Source of the DNA: Actinospica robiniae DSM 44927
GTDB lineage: Bacteria > Actinomycetota > Actinomycetes > Streptomycetales > Catenulisporaceae
Assembly: GCF_000504285.1 (NCBI RefSeq)
Contig: NZ_KI632511.1
Span: forward strand, 307,372-371,371
Reading direction: 5' to 3'
DNA length: 64,000 bases
The notes below the pieces were generated by a model that did no database searches, was not told the DNA's origin, and was given only the letters and a program-made list of their open reading frames with translations. Both the position numbers and the translations under genes were made by a program. Below are positions 17,901-27,426 of the stretch, piece after piece (the stretch's first letter is position 1; each line of letters opens with the position of its first letter).

Positions 17901-20500
17901 GTGCCGCGACCGGCGTCGGCGAGCCGCCGTCCGGACCGGTCGAGGAGCAGATCGCGCGGATCTTCGAAGCCGTACTGGGGCTGGCGAGTGTGGGCGCCGA
18001 CGACGACTTCTTCGAGATCGGCGGCCACTCCCTGCTCGCGGTGCGCGTCGTGGCCAAGCTGCGTGCGCTGGTGCCCGAAGGACAACGGCCGCCGGGGGTC
18101 ATGGATCTGTTCAAGGCCCCGACCGTGCGCACTCTGGCGGCACTGCTGGCCGACCCGTCGCCGGCCGGCGACGACCGTCCGCTGATACACCGGCTCACCC
18201 CCGCCCGCCCGGCCGGCGCGACCGCCGGTACCGTCGTCTGCGCGCCCTACGGTGGCGGCAGTGCACTGATATATAAGCCGCTCGCCGACGTGCTGCCGGA
18301 CGACTGGGCCCTGTACTCGATCGCTGTCCCCGGCCACGAACTCGGGGAACAGGCCCGGCCGATTCCGGAAGTGGCCGCCGACTGCGTGCGCGAGATCCTG
18401 GCCCACGTTCAGGGCCCGCTGGTGCTCTACGGCCACTGCGGGCTCGGCGTGATGCTCACCGTGGAGATCGCGCGGCTGCTCCAGGAGGCCGGACGTCTGA
18501 TCGAGGCCGTGTACCTCGGCGGCATCTTCCCCTTCGCCCGCACCCGTGGCCCGGTCGCGCGACTCGCCGCGCGCATGTCGATCTGGCGTGACGGCCTGCG
18601 CAGCGACAGATGGATGGTCAACGCGCTTGCCGCGGCCGGACTCGACGTCGAGGAGATCGACCCGGAACAGCTCGCCCTGATCGTGCGCAACCGCCGCGAC
18701 GGCACTCGCGAAGCAGAGGCCTACTTCGGCACCGTCTTCACGGACCCTCCGCTCACGCTCGACGCGCCGGTGATCGCGGTGATAGGGGAGCGGGACCCGG
18801 CGGGGGAGTTCTACCAGGAGCGCTACCGCGAATGGCTTGGGATCTCCGCGACCGCCGGCCTGGTCGTGCTGGACGAAGCAGGGCACTTCTTCCTGCGCTA
18901 CCGCGCCGGAGAGCTGGCCGAGATCGTCACCGGCGTCCACCGCGCGATCGCCGAGCCGCAGCCCATTGAGCCGCAGCCCATTGAACCGGCGGCGATCGAG
19001 CCGTCGCCGATCGAGGCGGCTCGGGCAGCGACGGAGCCGCCCGCTGTCCGCGACGATCCCTCCTGGGCCGGCCGCTACCGCCGTATGCCCGGCTCCACCT
19101 GGTGGCTGCACGCCGTCGCCCGGGGCCACGACTCGCGCGAGGCCGACGGAGTCCAGCCGAGCATGGGCCGCTTCCTGTCCGTCGCCGGCGGCCAGACCGT
19201 CTCCATGCTCGGCTCCGCCCTCACCGAGTTCGCCATCCCGATCTGGGTCTTCGCCCGGACCGGCTCGCTCGCCCGCTTCGCCCTGTTCTCCGTGGTCGCG
19301 CTGGTGCCCGGCATCCTCGCCGCTCCGATCGCTGGCACGGTCGCCGACCGGTTCAGCCGCAAGCGCGTCATGCTGCTCGGCGACGGCTGTGCCGGGCTGA
19401 CGCAGGCCGCGCTGGCGGTCCTGTACTTCAGCGGACACCTCCAGCCCTGGCATATATACGTACTGCTGGGCGTGCTCTCGCTGGCACTCACCTTCCAACG
19501 CCTGGCGTACACGTCGTCGGTCGCGCAGTTGGCGCCGAAGCGCTACCTCGGCCAGGCGATCGGCTTCATGCAGACCGGAAACGGACTGGTGCAGTTCTTC
19601 GTTCCGCTGGTCGCCATCGGCGTACTCGCGGCCATCGGCCTGGGCGGGATCCTGGCCTTCGACGTCGTCAGCTATCTGTTCGCCATCGGCGTCACGGCAT
19701 ACGTCCGGTTCCCTGACACGCTCGGCTGGCGTCGGCGCGAGACCGTGGGCGCCGAGATCAGGGAGGGCTTCCGGTTCTCGGCGGGCAACCGCGGGCTGCG
19801 CGCCCTGCTGCTCCTGTTCGCCGCCGCCAACGTCTTCCTCGCCCCGATGCTGGTGATGGTCTCGCCGCTGGTGCTCTCCTTCGCGCCGCTGCACACCGCT
19901 GCGGTCACCGCGACCTTCTCCGGCGCCGGCGTGGCCATCGGCGGCTTCGCGATCCTGGCCTGGGGCGGCCCGCGCGAGCACCGGATGCGCGCGGTGCTCG
20001 CGTTCCTCGCCGCATTCGCCGTGTTCGGCGCGATCGCCGGGGCGCGGCCCTCAGCGGCGCTGGTGGCGGCCGGAGGGTTCGGCATGGCCCTGACGGTGAC
20101 CCTGATGAACGGCGTCTACATGGCGATCGTCCTGGTGAAGGTGCCGTTGCGCTTCCACGGCCGCGTCTTCGCGCTCAACACGCTCGTCGCCTGGTCGACG
20201 ATCCCGCTGGCCAACGGCGTGCTCGGCCCTCTGACAGCACGCTGGCTCGCCCGCGCCGCCGGAGTGAGCGCCGGCCGCGGCATCGGCCTGTCCTACGAGC
20301 TGTTCGCCGCGCTGCTGCTGCTCACGGTTTTGATCGCGAGCCGGATCCCCGCCGTCGCACGATTCGACAGCGTCGCCCCGGACGCCCAGATCGACGACGA
20401 AGTCGGCCTCGCCGCCCTCGCTGCCTCCGCCCGCATCCCGCACCAAACGCAGCACGATTTCTCATCCACGAAGAAAGACAAAACGGAGGTGGCGCCGTGA
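14903..20500 (+). CDS. NRPS module 3 (C-A-T-TE) fused to an MFS exporter
   Basis: 1865 residues. C domain about 50-480 (HHIVCDG near 174). A domain about 500-1005 ([11 protein letters not shown] near 644; hand-read code D-F-T-K-L-F-H-V-G-K, Asp/Asn-like). Carrier GGHSLLAV near 1040. Thioesterase about 1100-1350 with nucleophile elbow GHCGLG (Cys, not Ser, near 1177), an Asp in GERDPA and His in EAGHFF near 1325. A Pro/Glu linker with EPQPI-type repeats leads into a 10-12 helix MFS_3-type transporter (about 1420-1825) with the DRFSRKR loop. One polypeptide would complete, release and export the peptide. The fusion is continuous with no frameshift. Confidence 0.93.
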   Translation: MNTDTATAESRRALLEARLRGGLVNAGVGAGTASREPIPPHSGPVDCPPLSFAQERLWFLDQLTPDSAAYTLPIAVRIRGCLDEPALHRALAAVVERHEPVRTVFPADEDGAPSAHVTTFPVTIETADFDDLDVAWPWLTERGHRPFDLAAGPLLRAYLARLGDNDHVLLLAVHHIVCDGSSAGLLLRDLWDYYRSATGCGSTELSTLPVRYGDVAAWQRDRMESAQGRADLAAWCTRLAGTPVLDLPTDRPRPAEIDYAGAWHTFQLGRQTALAVEALARATRTTPFIVLLAAYRALLGRWSGQSDFAIGSPVAGRGHPDTEQLVGMFVNTVALRVESSGDPTFRALVGRTAAVALEAYEREHVPFERIVSQLALPRDTSRTPVFQTTLALQNYERPVFAEIGLAFEAVHLGGTQTHADLALYAERNDEGLSCTFTYRTALFDEASTQALGRRFSTLIEQVTTDPDLSVSEIVLTSPQERRIEVAESTGDPVPEAPAPTLHGLVEAQISRVPDNVAVVCNSRSATYAQLGADADRIARRLRALGAGTESRVGVLLEQSVELAAAVLGVLKAGAAYVPLDPEQPAERLAVMTEDCGMAALVTTSDLLGKLKAVPDDLVLLDVEPTDLPADAETHVDPANLAYVIYTSGSTGRPKGVAVAHRQAVNYVAAVSARIPIEPGARHLLMQSLSFDFGLTLFYSCLAAGGALHLLPPRSSGRDVADYIRENRIDYLKLTPSHFEALTADAGFGELLPAKALLFGGEGSVWSRTRELAATGVRIVNHYGPTEATVGVATQIVDPSIEPITTTTPIGRPLPGACVYVLDEAMEPVPRGAVGELYLGGDRLARGYLGRPGQTADRFVPDPFGPPGARMYRSGDLGRRLPDGSIEFLGRRDLQVKIRGYRVEPGEIEAALAALPGVRQAVVDVRGTRAEPMLIGYLVRAAGPEPLADADPSADEAALRRALRDHLPDYMVPARLVWLDALPLADHGKVDRRALPEPPARAATGVGEPPSGPVEEQIARIFEAVLGLASVGADDDFFEIGGHSLLAVRVVAKLRALVPEGQRPPGVMDLFKAPTVRTLAALLADPSPAGDDRPLIHRLTPARPAGATAGTVVCAPYGGGSALIYKPLADVLPDDWALYSIAVPGHELGEQARPIPEVAADCVREILAHVQGPLVLYGHCGLGVMLTVEIARLLQEAGRLIEAVYLGGIFPFARTRGPVARLAARMSIWRDGLRSDRWMVNALAAAGLDVEEIDPEQLALIVRNRRDGTREAEAYFGTVFTDPPLTLDAPVIAVIGERDPAGEFYQERYREWLGISATAGLVVLDEAGHFFLRYRAGELAEIVTGVHRAIAEPQPIEPQPIEPAAIEPSPIEAARAATEPPAVRDDPSWAGRYRRMPGSTWWLHAVARGHDSREADGVQPSMGRFLSVAGGQTVSMLGSALTEFAIPIWVFARTGSLARFALFSVVALVPGILAAPIAGTVADRFSRKRVMLLGDGCAGLTQAALAVLYFSGHLQPWHIYVLLGVLSLALTFQRLAYTSSVAQLAPKRYLGQAIGFMQTGNGLVQFFVPLVAIGVLAAIGLGGILAFDVVSYLFAIGVTAYVRFPDTLGWRRRETVGAEIREGFRFSAGNRGLRALLLLFAAANVFLAPMLVMVSPLVLSFAPLHTAAVTATFSGAGVAIGGFAILAWGGPREHRMRAVLAFLAAFAVFGAIAGARPSAALVAAGGFGMALTVTLMNGVYMAIVLVKVPLRFHGRVFALNTLVAWSTIPLANGVLGPLTARWLARAAGVSAGRGIGLSYELFAALLLLTVLIASRIPAVARFDSVAPDAQIDDEVGLAALAASARIPHQTQHDFSSTKKDKTEVAP

Positions 20501-20715
20501 GCGTCGAAGAAGCCCAGATCCCGCAGCCGCGCTTCGCCGTCGTCGTGAACGACGAGGAGCAGTACTCGGTGTGGCCCGAGGGCAAGGAGATGCCTGCGGG
20601 CTGGCGCGAGGAGGGCACTGTCGGCACGCGACCGGAATGTCTCGAGCACATCGAAGCCGTCTGGACCGATCTGCGCCCGCGTTCGCTGCGCGAACAAGCC
20701 GCGACTGCCGGCTGA
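20497..20715 (+). CDS. MbtH-like NRPS accessory protein
   Basis: 72 residues from GTG 20497 with GGAGGT upstream, overlapping the NRPS-3 stop by 4 nt. Family signatures are present: [20 protein letters not shown] and [14 protein letters not shown]. MbtH proteins bind adenylation domains and help them fold or work. As the last gene of the operon it should serve the three modules upstream. Confidence 0.95.
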   Translation: MSVEEAQIPQPRFAVVVNDEEQYSVWPEGKEMPAGWREEGTVGTRPECLEHIEAVWTDLRPRSLREQAATAG

Positions 20716-20776
20716 GCCGCGGCCGACGCCGCGCACGGTCGCCGATCTTGTCAGGGGTCTGAATTATGCTCGCCGC

Positions 20777-21094
20777 ATGATGACGGTCGAGCAGGCAGTG
20801 GTGGCGGCGGTCGAGCGGGATGTCGCGGCGAACCGTGCGTGGGGGCGGCGGACCTGGATCGCGCGGTGCGAGCCGTGGATGGACACCACCAGGTCGGACC
20901 GCGTCGTCTTCAGCTACTGGTGGGCTGAGGATGACGAGCCGACAGTGGATTTCGCGCCCTTTTACGACGGCGATGCCGACGATCTGCTGCCGGAGGGCTT
21001 CGTGGACTTCGGTGTGTACATCAACGGAGGTAAGGACAGTTTCACGGTCGTAGAGCCGCCGCCCGCAGGGAATGTGCCTGATGTACCCGTGTAG
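20777..21094 (+). CDS. Hypothetical protein, acidic, 105 aa
   Basis: Starts MMTVEQAVVAAVERDVAANR and has aromatic/acidic stretches (VVFSYWWAEDDEPTVDF, DFGVYINGGKDSF). No signal peptide or membrane segment is seen, and no family is recognised. It is 61 bases after mbtH and 3 bases before the next ORF, so the pair are probably co-transcribed. Whether they belong to the NRPS cluster is unknown. Confidence 0.5.
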   Translation: MMTVEQAVVAAVERDVAANRAWGRRTWIARCEPWMDTTRSDRVVFSYWWAEDDEPTVDFAPFYDGDADDLLPEGFVDFGVYINGGKDSFTVVEPPPAGNVPDVPV

Positions 21095-21097
21095 GGC

Positions 21098-21370
21098 ATG
21101 GTCACCGCGCCGGACGGTACGCCCCTGCGGTTCGTCACCCGGATCGATTCGCTCGAATCGGAGCGGGAGTGGCTCAGCAGGCCTGATGTGTATGTCATCT
21201 GCGATCGTGAAGCCGGCGCAGAGCCCGTGCGGGTCGGCGACCCCGAGGGGCGGTGTGACTGCGGGCTCTTCGACCGGGACGACGACGGCCGTCTCGTCTG
21301 GAGAGAGGAGGACCGAACGCCGTTTCCGCGCGTCTACCTGCCTGTCGAGTTGCCGGAGGCGGAGCTGTGA
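21098..21370 (+). CDS. Hypothetical protein, 90 aa
   Basis: MVTAPDGTPLRFVTRIDSLE at the start, then DVYVICDREAG and GRCDCGLFDRDDDGRLVWRE. The two close Cys could bind metal, but there are too few ligands to claim it. It follows the previous ORF by 3 bases. Function unknown. Confidence 0.45.
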   Translation: MVTAPDGTPLRFVTRIDSLESEREWLSRPDVYVICDREAGAEPVRVGDPEGRCDCGLFDRDDDGRLVWREEDRTPFPRVYLPVELPEAEL

Positions 21371-21705
21371 ACAGCGCGCCGATTCATCCGGCCGAACCAG
21401 GCAGCGAAGACGGCGGCGAGCGTGACTGAGTCGGCCGCGATCGCGAAGCTGATCCGGCTCGGCGGGGAGTGGACGCACGACCGGGCCGGCGCGGAGGCTC
21501 CGGCCGATACCCGGTCTGACGGAGAGTGAGGTTCGGCCGCGTCACGGCCAAGGGCGCCGGCCTGGCCGACGAGAACGCCGCGCGCAGCCTGATCACGACC
21601 GCCATGAACATCGAGAGGTCGCGTTGATGGCGGCGATTGGTTCAGACCACTGACGAGCAAAGGGAATCCGCGGCGGAACGGAAGAACCCTGCGGAACAGC
21701 CCGAT
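21371..21705 (+). other. Gene-poor stretch with two tiny coupled ORFs
   Basis: No substantial gene. Two very short frames overlap by a GTGA: 21422-21529 (35 aa, VTESAAIAKLIRLGGEWTHD onward) and 21526-21627 (33 aa, ending AARSLITTAMNIERSR). Their codon use looks coding-like. They may be remnants of a larger gene or chance frames. Confidence 0.25.
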
Positions 21706-21738
21706 GGCGTGCCGCGGTCTCGGGGTCCGCGGCACGCC
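21706..21738 (-). terminator. Strong hairpin after GH48 gene
   Basis: Perfect 12-bp stem (GGCGTGCCGCGG at 21706-21717 pairing with 21727-21738) and a 9-base loop. It lies 41 bases past the GH48 stop codon. There is no U-tract, as is common for actinobacterial terminators. Confidence 0.8.
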
Positions 21739-21779
21739 ACCGGGTTATCGCTTCCCTGCTATGAGCTCCGGCCGGTCGT

Positions 21780-24700
21780 TTATGACGGCTCGGTGCCGTA
21801 GGCCAGGGTGCCGTTCACGTACACCGTCACCTTGGTCCAGTCGGTGTACGCGGTGTTGGTGCCGTAGCTGTAGTCGTTGGTCTCGCTGAAGCTCGACCAG
21901 TCGGTCTTGTTCAACCGGTTCTGGATCTGGCCGGTCGACGCGCCCGCGGCGAGGCTGCCCGCACCGCTGGTGAAGCCGACCTGCAGGTAGTGGTCCGCGC
22001 CGGTCTTGGGCGTGGCCATGGCCACGACCGAGTGCGTGACGTTGCCCGAACCGACCACGGCGTAGTCGCAGTAGGTGCTGAAGGTGCTCGCACCGCCGTC
22101 GCTGGTGAACCAGTACCGGACGGTCACGGTCGACAGGGCCAGCGCGGCCGTGCCGGTGTTGACCACCTGCAGGCCCGGCTTGATCTGGTTGTCCGTGGGC
22201 GCCGTGTCCAGGTTCGCGTACTGCACCTTGACCGTGCCGGTCCCGGTCCCGCCGCCGGCCGCCGAGGTGGTGGCGCTGACCGCGTTCGACGCGGTCGAGT
22301 TGTTGCCGGCGGCGTCGTTCGCGGTCACCGTGTAGCTGTACGCCGTGGAGGCGGTCAGGCCGGTGTCGGTGTACGTCGTGCTGGTGCTGGTACCGACCTG
22401 CGTGCCGTTGCGGAAGACCTTGTACCCGGTCACCGCGACGTTGTCGGTCGACGCGGTCCACGAGAGCGAGACGGTGGTGCTGGTCTCGCCGGTCGCCTTC
22501 AGGTTGGTCGGCGCCGAGGGCGGCGTGGTGTCGCCGGTGCTGCCGGCGGACGTGGTGGCGCTGACAGTGTTCGACGAGGTCGAGAGGTTCCCGGCGGCGT
22601 CGGTCGCGATCACCGTGTAGCTGTACGCCGTGGAGGCGGTCAGGCCGGTGTCGGTGTACGTCGTGCTGGTGGTGGTGCCGACCTGGGTGCTGTTGCGCAA
22701 GACGTGGTAGCCGGTGACGGCGACGTTGTCGGTCGACGCGGTCCACGAGAGCGAGACGGTGGTGCTGGTCTCGCCGGTCGCCTTCAGGTTGGTCGGCGCC
22801 GAGGGCGGCGTGGTGTCGCCGCCGGTCGTGGTGCCGGCGTTGACGATCAGGTCCGCGTACACGGCGTAGGCCATGGCGATGTCCGCCTGCGCCCAGAACC
22901 GGTGGTAGGTGAAGCTGGGCGCCGCACCGCCGTTGAGGTACGCCTGGACCTTCGGGAAGTCCGGGTCGTTCTTGTACCAGGACCGGATCGAGAGGAACGT
23001 GGCGCCGGGGGCGATCACGTCGCCGTTGGGCATCTTGCCGGACCAGCCGGACGGCACGTAGACGGTGGCGCCGAAGCTGCTGTAGTCGGTCCGGACCTCG
23101 GGCACCGCGATGCCCTTGGAGTCGGCGAAGGTCGACATCGCGTCGAGCAGGCTCTTGGCGAGGGCGCTGTAGGTGGTGTTGCCGGACTTCGCGGCGTAGT
23201 AGGTCAGTGCCTTGACGTACGCGGCGCAGACACCGACGTCGTTGCCGTAGTCGGCGATGCTCACGTGCAGCCCCGTGTTGCTGCCCGGGCTCGACGGGTT
23301 CCAGGTGTCCGGCTGGCCGGACCAGCCGAGCGTGGAGGGGATCGAGAAGTTCGTGGCGGTGACCGTGGTCTCCGAGGCGGCCCACGCCATCCACTTGTCC
23401 AGGATCTTCTTCGCGGTCGCGTTCCCGGTCACGTAGTAGTACTCGGCAAGCCGCTCGACGCCCCACGCCTGCATGCCGAACCAGTTGTTGCTCGGCGGGT
23501 CGTGGTAGACCGGCTCCCAGTCATAGGCCATGCCGTAGAACGTCGAGTCGCCCGACGGCGGAGTGCTGTACGAGCCGTTCCAGCTGTTGGTGCAGCCGCC
23601 GGCGAGCGCGCCCTCGGCGGACTGGAGCCACTGCAGGAACTCCAGCTGCCGGCCCAGGCTGCTCGCCCAGTCGCCCTTCGCGGTCGGCGACATCGGCGTG
23701 AGCGCGGCCACGTTCGACATCGCGTAGGCGGCCAGCGGGTTCTGGTAGCCCTGGTGCGAGGCGCCGTCGCCGATGCGCCACGCCCAGCCGCCGCCGGGCT
23801 CCGCTCCGCCCCAGGCGTAGTACCAGGCCAGCAGGTAGTGCTCGGAGCTGCGCGAGCTGCCGGCGGCGCAGCCGCTGGCGCTGGTGCAGTTGCCGATCTG
23901 CTTGAAGTACTTGTCGAACAGCGAGTAGCGCAGGAAGTCGCCCATCTTGGCGGCCTTGGCCACCGAAGCGGAGACCTGGCTGCCGGAGCCTTGCGCCGCG
24001 GCCCACGTGTACGCCCAGTACGCGGCCTGAACGGCGCGGGCGTCGGCGTCCGGGGCGTTCGTGTACTTCCACTGCTGCGAGTAGGCGCTGGACTGCTTGA
24101 CGAACAGGTCCAGGTAGCCGTTCGTGCCGCCGTACTTGAACAGGTCGGTGCAGGGCTGGGGGATCGTCAGCCACACCGACTCCGCGGAGCCGCGCTGGTA
24201 GCTGTTGATGTAGGACGGTCCGGTCGCTGTCGGGCCGGCCTCCGCCCCGGTGCCGGGGGTGTTGCCGTAGCCGTAGGTGTTGTCGACATCCATCAGCCAG
24301 TGCATGCCGTAGATGTCCGACGTGCCGTACGTCGAGGTCAGCTCGCCGGCGAGCGGGTCCTGGCCGACGGCGACGGAGGAATCGAGCGGGCTCGGGTAGT
24401 CGCTGGGGTCGGGCCACTCCGGCGCGTAGGTGGCCGGCGAGCTCGCGTTGTACGAGCTGTTGCTCGGCTGGTCCACGTGCTGCGGGATGATGTAGTGCTC
24501 CGCGGTGGTCCAGGCGTTGTTGAAGGCCGTCCAGTCGCCGGTCACCCGGCCGTAGGTGGCCTCGAGCCAGAACCAGAAGCTGAACGCCTCGGAGGTGGTC
24601 TGGTGCCCGTGGTCCGGCGCCTCGACGATGAGCGTCTCGACGCAGTGGTACGGGATCCCTTCCGGGCTGAAGTAGCCGTTCGCCGAGTTTTTGATCTTGG

Positions 24701-24869
24701 CGTACTGGGTCAGGAACGCCTGGGTGTAGGCGTCGGTGGCGGCCGCGGCGGGCGTCGCCGCGCCGGCGGTGGCGGCTCGTGCCTTCGCGAGTGTGGGCAG
24801 GCCGCCCACCGCCATCAGCGCGGTGCCGGCCGTGACGGCAAAGCGCCGTCGAGACAGGGATTCAGCCAT
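21780..24869 (-). CDS. Secreted GH48 cellulase with two FN3 domains and a CBM3
   Basis: 1029 residues from ATG 24869 (AAGGAG upstream). Twin-arginine signal peptide (SRRRFAVTAG). The catalytic GH48 domain (about 45-680) has the family hallmark PEGIPYHCVETLIVEAPDHG and the TTSEAFSFWFWLEA segment. Two nearly identical fibronectin type III domains follow (about 683-775 and 778-870), then a family-3 carbohydrate-binding module (about 875-1029, KVQYANLD to VNGTLAYG). GH48 enzymes are processive cellobiohydrolases acting on crystalline cellulose. A LacI-type operator half-palindrome lies about 65 bases upstream, suggesting sugar control. The gene separates the NRPS operon from the second condensation protein. 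Confidence 0.93.
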   Translation of the reverse strand: MAESLSRRRFAVTAGTALMAVGGLPTLAKARAATAGAATPAAAATDAYTQAFLTQYAKIKNSANGYFSPEGIPYHCVETLIVEAPDHGHQTTSEAFSFWFWLEATYGRVTGDWTAFNNAWTTAEHYIIPQHVDQPSNSSYNASSPATYAPEWPDPSDYPSPLDSSVAVGQDPLAGELTSTYGTSDIYGMHWLMDVDNTYGYGNTPGTGAEAGPTATGPSYINSYQRGSAESVWLTIPQPCTDLFKYGGTNGYLDLFVKQSSAYSQQWKYTNAPDADARAVQAAYWAYTWAAAQGSGSQVSASVAKAAKMGDFLRYSLFDKYFKQIGNCTSASGCAAGSSRSSEHYLLAWYYAWGGAEPGGGWAWRIGDGASHQGYQNPLAAYAMSNVAALTPMSPTAKGDWASSLGRQLEFLQWLQSAEGALAGGCTNSWNGSYSTPPSGDSTFYGMAYDWEPVYHDPPSNNWFGMQAWGVERLAEYYYVTGNATAKKILDKWMAWAASETTVTATNFSIPSTLGWSGQPDTWNPSSPGSNTGLHVSIADYGNDVGVCAAYVKALTYYAAKSGNTTYSALAKSLLDAMSTFADSKGIAVPEVRTDYSSFGATVYVPSGWSGKMPNGDVIAPGATFLSIRSWYKNDPDFPKVQAYLNGGAAPSFTYHRFWAQADIAMAYAVYADLIVNAGTTTGGDTTPPSAPTNLKATGETSTTVSLSWTASTDNVAVTGYHVLRNSTQVGTTTSTTYTDTGLTASTAYSYTVIATDAAGNLSTSSNTVSATTSAGSTGDTTPPSAPTNLKATGETSTTVSLSWTASTDNVAVTGYKVFRNGTQVGTSTSTTYTDTGLTASTAYSYTVTANDAAGNNSTASNAVSATTSAAGGGTGTGTVKVQYANLDTAPTDNQIKPGLQVVNTGTAALALSTVTVRYWFTSDGGASTFSTYCDYAVVGSGNVTHSVVAMATPKTGADHYLQVGFTSGAGSLAAGASTGQIQNRLNKTDWSSFSETNDYSYGTNTAYTDWTKVTVYVNGTLAYGTEPS
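22257..22820 (-). repeat. Duplicated FN3 modules in GH48 gene
   Basis: Two FN3-coding units with a 285-base period; for example the TTGGTCGGCGCCGAGGGCGG block recurs at the same phase in each. The near-identity of DNA, not only protein, indicates a recent duplication or gene conversion. Confidence 0.85.
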
Positions 24870-25318
24870 GACAGCCTTTCTCCTTCGGGGCAATCTGGGT
24901 GATCGTGGGAAGGCTAGGCATGGCCCTTCGGGGCCGTAAAGCGCTTACCGCAAAATCCGGGGCGCGGCCGAGCCGGATTTCTTCGGCCGCGGAGCGGCCC
25001 GCGACGGCTCCAGCGCTTGAGAACAACGGCCATGGCCTGCGCCCGAGCCCGCGGAGGCCTCTCGCGCCGCTTCGGGCGGGCGCCGCGCCGGACGGGCCGG
25101 ATTCACCGCCGGTTTTCGTGAAGCTTTCACACCTGGAGCAACGCCGATATCAATGCTCTTAATCTCGTCTTCATCTCCGTGCGCTCCGGCGCGGGAGCGA
25201 AAATTTCGCGGCCTTGACAGCGCCGAACCCGCGGGCGGCGGGCGCGGCCGCGCGGGCGCGGTTGACACCCGGGGCGGCGGTGAGTCAGGTTCCTGATTGT
25301 CGTCGAGAGGGGCGGGCC
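24870..25318. promoter_or_regulatory. Divergent promoter region, GH48 / condensation protein 2
   Basis: About 450 bases without a convincing gene. It holds the GH48 ribosome binding site and a LacI-type operator candidate near 24935-24950. An A/T-richer stretch at about 25120-25210 (CACCTGGAGCAACGCCGATA region) could hold the promoter for the rightward gene. Confidence 0.4.
24935..24950. promoter_or_regulatory. LacI-family operator candidate
   Basis: CGTAAAGCGCTTACCG: a perfect AAGCGCTT core (24939-24946) with nearly symmetrical flanks, typical of LacI/CebR-type operators that control cellulase and sugar genes in actinobacteria. It lies 66-81 bases upstream of the GH48 start. Confidence 0.5.
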
Positions 25319-26764
25319 ATGGCCGTCGCGCGGAGCACGATCTCGATTCGCTTCCAGGGTGCGGGCAGCGGTGCCGGCGAGCTGACCTGGGGCCAGGTGG
25401 AACTCTGGGACGCGATCGTGCGCACCGGCCGCACGTTCAACATCGGCGGCGCGCTGCCGATGCCGCCGGGCACCACCGCCGCGGACGTGGCCGTGATGCT
25501 GCGGTTCTGGATCTGCAGGCATCCCTCGCTGCGGACCCGGCTGCGGTTCGAGCCCGACGAAGCGTCAGCCGGCTCGCCGCGACGGCCGGTCCGTCCGCTG
25601 CAGGAGGTCGCGGCGGCGGGGGAGGTGGCCTTACACGTGGTGGACGTCGACGCCGAGGACGACCCGGCCGCGGCCGCCGAGGAACTGCGGGTGGAGTTCG
25701 AGGTGCCGGCCTTCGACTACGCGAACGAGTGGCCGGTGCGGATGGGCGTCGTGTGCCGCGACGGCGAAGTCACCCATATGGTCGTCCAGTACTGCCATCT
25801 GGCGGTGGACGGCGGCGGAATCGACGCGATGGTGGCGGATCTGGAGTCCCTCGATCGGACCAGCGGTCTCGAGACCGCGCCGCCGAACGGGATCACGCCG
25901 CTGGAGCTGGCCCGGTCCCAGTCCACCCCGGCCGGCCGCCGCGCCAGCGACAAGTCCCTGCGGCACTGGGCCAACGCCCTGCGCGGAGTACCCGCCCGCC
26001 GGTTCGGCCACGCCGGGGAGGGATGCGAGCCGCGCTTCTGGGAGCTGTACTGCTACTCGCCGGCGATGCACCTCGCGCTGCAGCGGATCGCCGACCGCAC
26101 CGAGACGAACACCACCCACGTGCTCTTCGCCGCCTACGCCGTGGCTCTCGCGCGGGTGACCGGTGTCAACCCGAGCCTCGCGCAGACGATCGTCAGCAAC
26201 CGCTTCCGCCCCGGCCTCGGCCCGCTCGTCGGCGCCGTCTCGCAGCCCGGACTGTGCGTCGTCGAGGTCGCGGATAAGACTTTCGACGAGGTCGTCGCCC
26301 TGGCCTGGAAGGCGGTGACCGCGGGCGCCCTGCACGGGTACTACCGCCCGGACGGCCGCAACGAACTGCTCGACCGGCTCAGCGAGGAGCACGACGAGCC
26401 GTTCGACATCTCCTGCTTCGTCAACGACCGCCGCCGCGAAGCCGAGCTGGAGCCCGGGCGTCCGCTGCCGAGCGAGGAGCAGGTGCAAGCGGCGTTGAAG
26501 CAGAGCATGTTCCGATGGGAGCGCAAGGAGTCCACCTTCTCGGGCAGCCTGTTCCTCCAGGTCGACTCGGGCCCTGACCTCACCGCGCCGGAGCGGATCA
26601 CCCCGGAGCAGCTGGCCGTGCCCGCCGTCTATCTCGAAGTGTGGGCCGACACGCGCTACCTGCCGCCTGACGACATGGAGACGTTCGCGCGGACGATGGA
26701 GGAGATCACGGTCCAGGCCGCCTTCGATCCGGCCGTGGCCACCGGCGTCCACGCGGGTAGCTGA
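25319..26764 (+). CDS. Second free-standing condensation-domain protein
   Basis: 481 residues from ATG 25319 (GAGAGGGG upstream). It opens with ISIRFQGAGSGAGELTWGQV, like the protein at 2310. The active-site motif is CHLAVDGGGID near residue 158, again with the first His of HHxxxDG replaced (Cys) and the catalytic His and DG retained. A DISCFVNDRRR segment lies near the end. No A or T domains. The two proteins bracket the NRPS operon and GH48 gene, so this may mark the right edge of the cluster or serve a separate acyl transfer. Confidence 0.82.
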   Translation: MAVARSTISIRFQGAGSGAGELTWGQVELWDAIVRTGRTFNIGGALPMPPGTTAADVAVMLRFWICRHPSLRTRLRFEPDEASAGSPRRPVRPLQEVAAAGEVALHVVDVDAEDDPAAAAEELRVEFEVPAFDYANEWPVRMGVVCRDGEVTHMVVQYCHLAVDGGGIDAMVADLESLDRTSGLETAPPNGITPLELARSQSTPAGRRASDKSLRHWANALRGVPARRFGHAGEGCEPRFWELYCYSPAMHLALQRIADRTETNTTHVLFAAYAVALARVTGVNPSLAQTIVSNRFRPGLGPLVGAVSQPGLCVVEVADKTFDEVVALAWKAVTAGALHGYYRPDGRNELLDRLSEEHDEPFDISCFVNDRRREAELEPGRPLPSEEQVQAALKQSMFRWERKESTFSGSLFLQVDSGPDLTAPERITPEQLAVPAVYLEVWADTRYLPPDDMETFARTMEEITVQAAFDPAVATGVHAGS

Positions 26765-26864
26765 CGCGCCTTCCGCTGGTCCCGCGAAGCCCAGCCAGAG
26801 TCCTGAGGCACGGCCCGCGCGTTCGTTTGGTCCCGCCCCGACGACCCAGGGCAGAATCATCGTC

Positions 26865-27287
26865 ATGACCAGTTCCATTGACTTGCACGGAGACCCGCAC
26901 GTCGCTCGCTACCTCGAGACGGACGGCGAAGACGGATACCACTGGCGCAACGACACGACGATCCTGCTGCTGTTCACCAAGGGCCGGAAGAGCGGCGAAC
27001 AGCGGTCCCACGCCCTGATCTTCCGTCCGTTCGGCGACGCCTACACGGTGGTCGCGTCGAAGGGCGGCGCCGAGCAGCCGCCGGCCTGGTTCCTCAACCT
27101 CCAGGCCGACCCGAACGTCGAGGTCCAGATCAAGGCCGACCGTTTCCGCGCCGTCGCGCGCGTAGCCACGCCGGAGGAGAAGCCGGCGATGTGGGCCTCG
27201 ATGGTGGAGGCCTGGCCGGATTACGACGCTTATCAGACGAAGACGCCGCGCGAGATCCCGGTCGTCGTGCTCGAGCGCGTCAAGTAG
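26865..27287 (+). CDS. DUF385 / deazaflavin-dependent nitroreductase family protein
   Basis: 140 residues. Core motifs: LLLFTKGRKSGEQRSHALIF, DAYTVVASKGG and PAWFLNLQADPNVEVQI, the split-barrel F420-binding fold of the Ddn family. It probably uses F420H2 or binds a related cofactor; substrate unknown. A terminator-like hairpin follows. Confidence 0.88.
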   Translation: MTSSIDLHGDPHVARYLETDGEDGYHWRNDTTILLLFTKGRKSGEQRSHALIFRPFGDAYTVVASKGGAEQPPAWFLNLQADPNVEVQIKADRFRAVARVATPEEKPAMWASMVEAWPDYDAYQTKTPREIPVVVLERVK

Positions 27288-27304
27288 CCGAAGGGCTGTG
27301 CTGT

Positions 27305-27331
27305 GCCCGGCCCGCGCTGCGCGGGCTGGGC
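27305..27331 (+). terminator. Hairpin after DUF385 gene
   Basis: GCCCGGCCCGCG (27305-27316) pairs with 27320-27331 across a 3-base loop with one G-T wobble. It starts 18 bases past the stop codon. The GGGCTCGGTA sequence is repeated twice directly after it. Confidence 0.65.
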
Positions 27332-27426
27332 AGGGCTCGGTAGGGCTCGGTAGGGCCGGGCACCGCCGCGTCGTCATACCCTCCAGGGAATCGCATGACC
27401 GCGCCCGCTTGGGCAGACTCGGCCGC

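Noticed and set aside
16961-19981. 1006-codon minus-strand frame opposite NRPS-3
   Set aside because: Antisense of the C-A-T-TE-MFS gene; no recognisable domains.
21990-24902. 970-codon open frame on the plus strand opposite GH48
   Set aside because: Valine/Arg/Gly-rich shadow typical of high-GC DNA; the minus-strand frame carries clear GH48, FN3 and CBM3 motifs.
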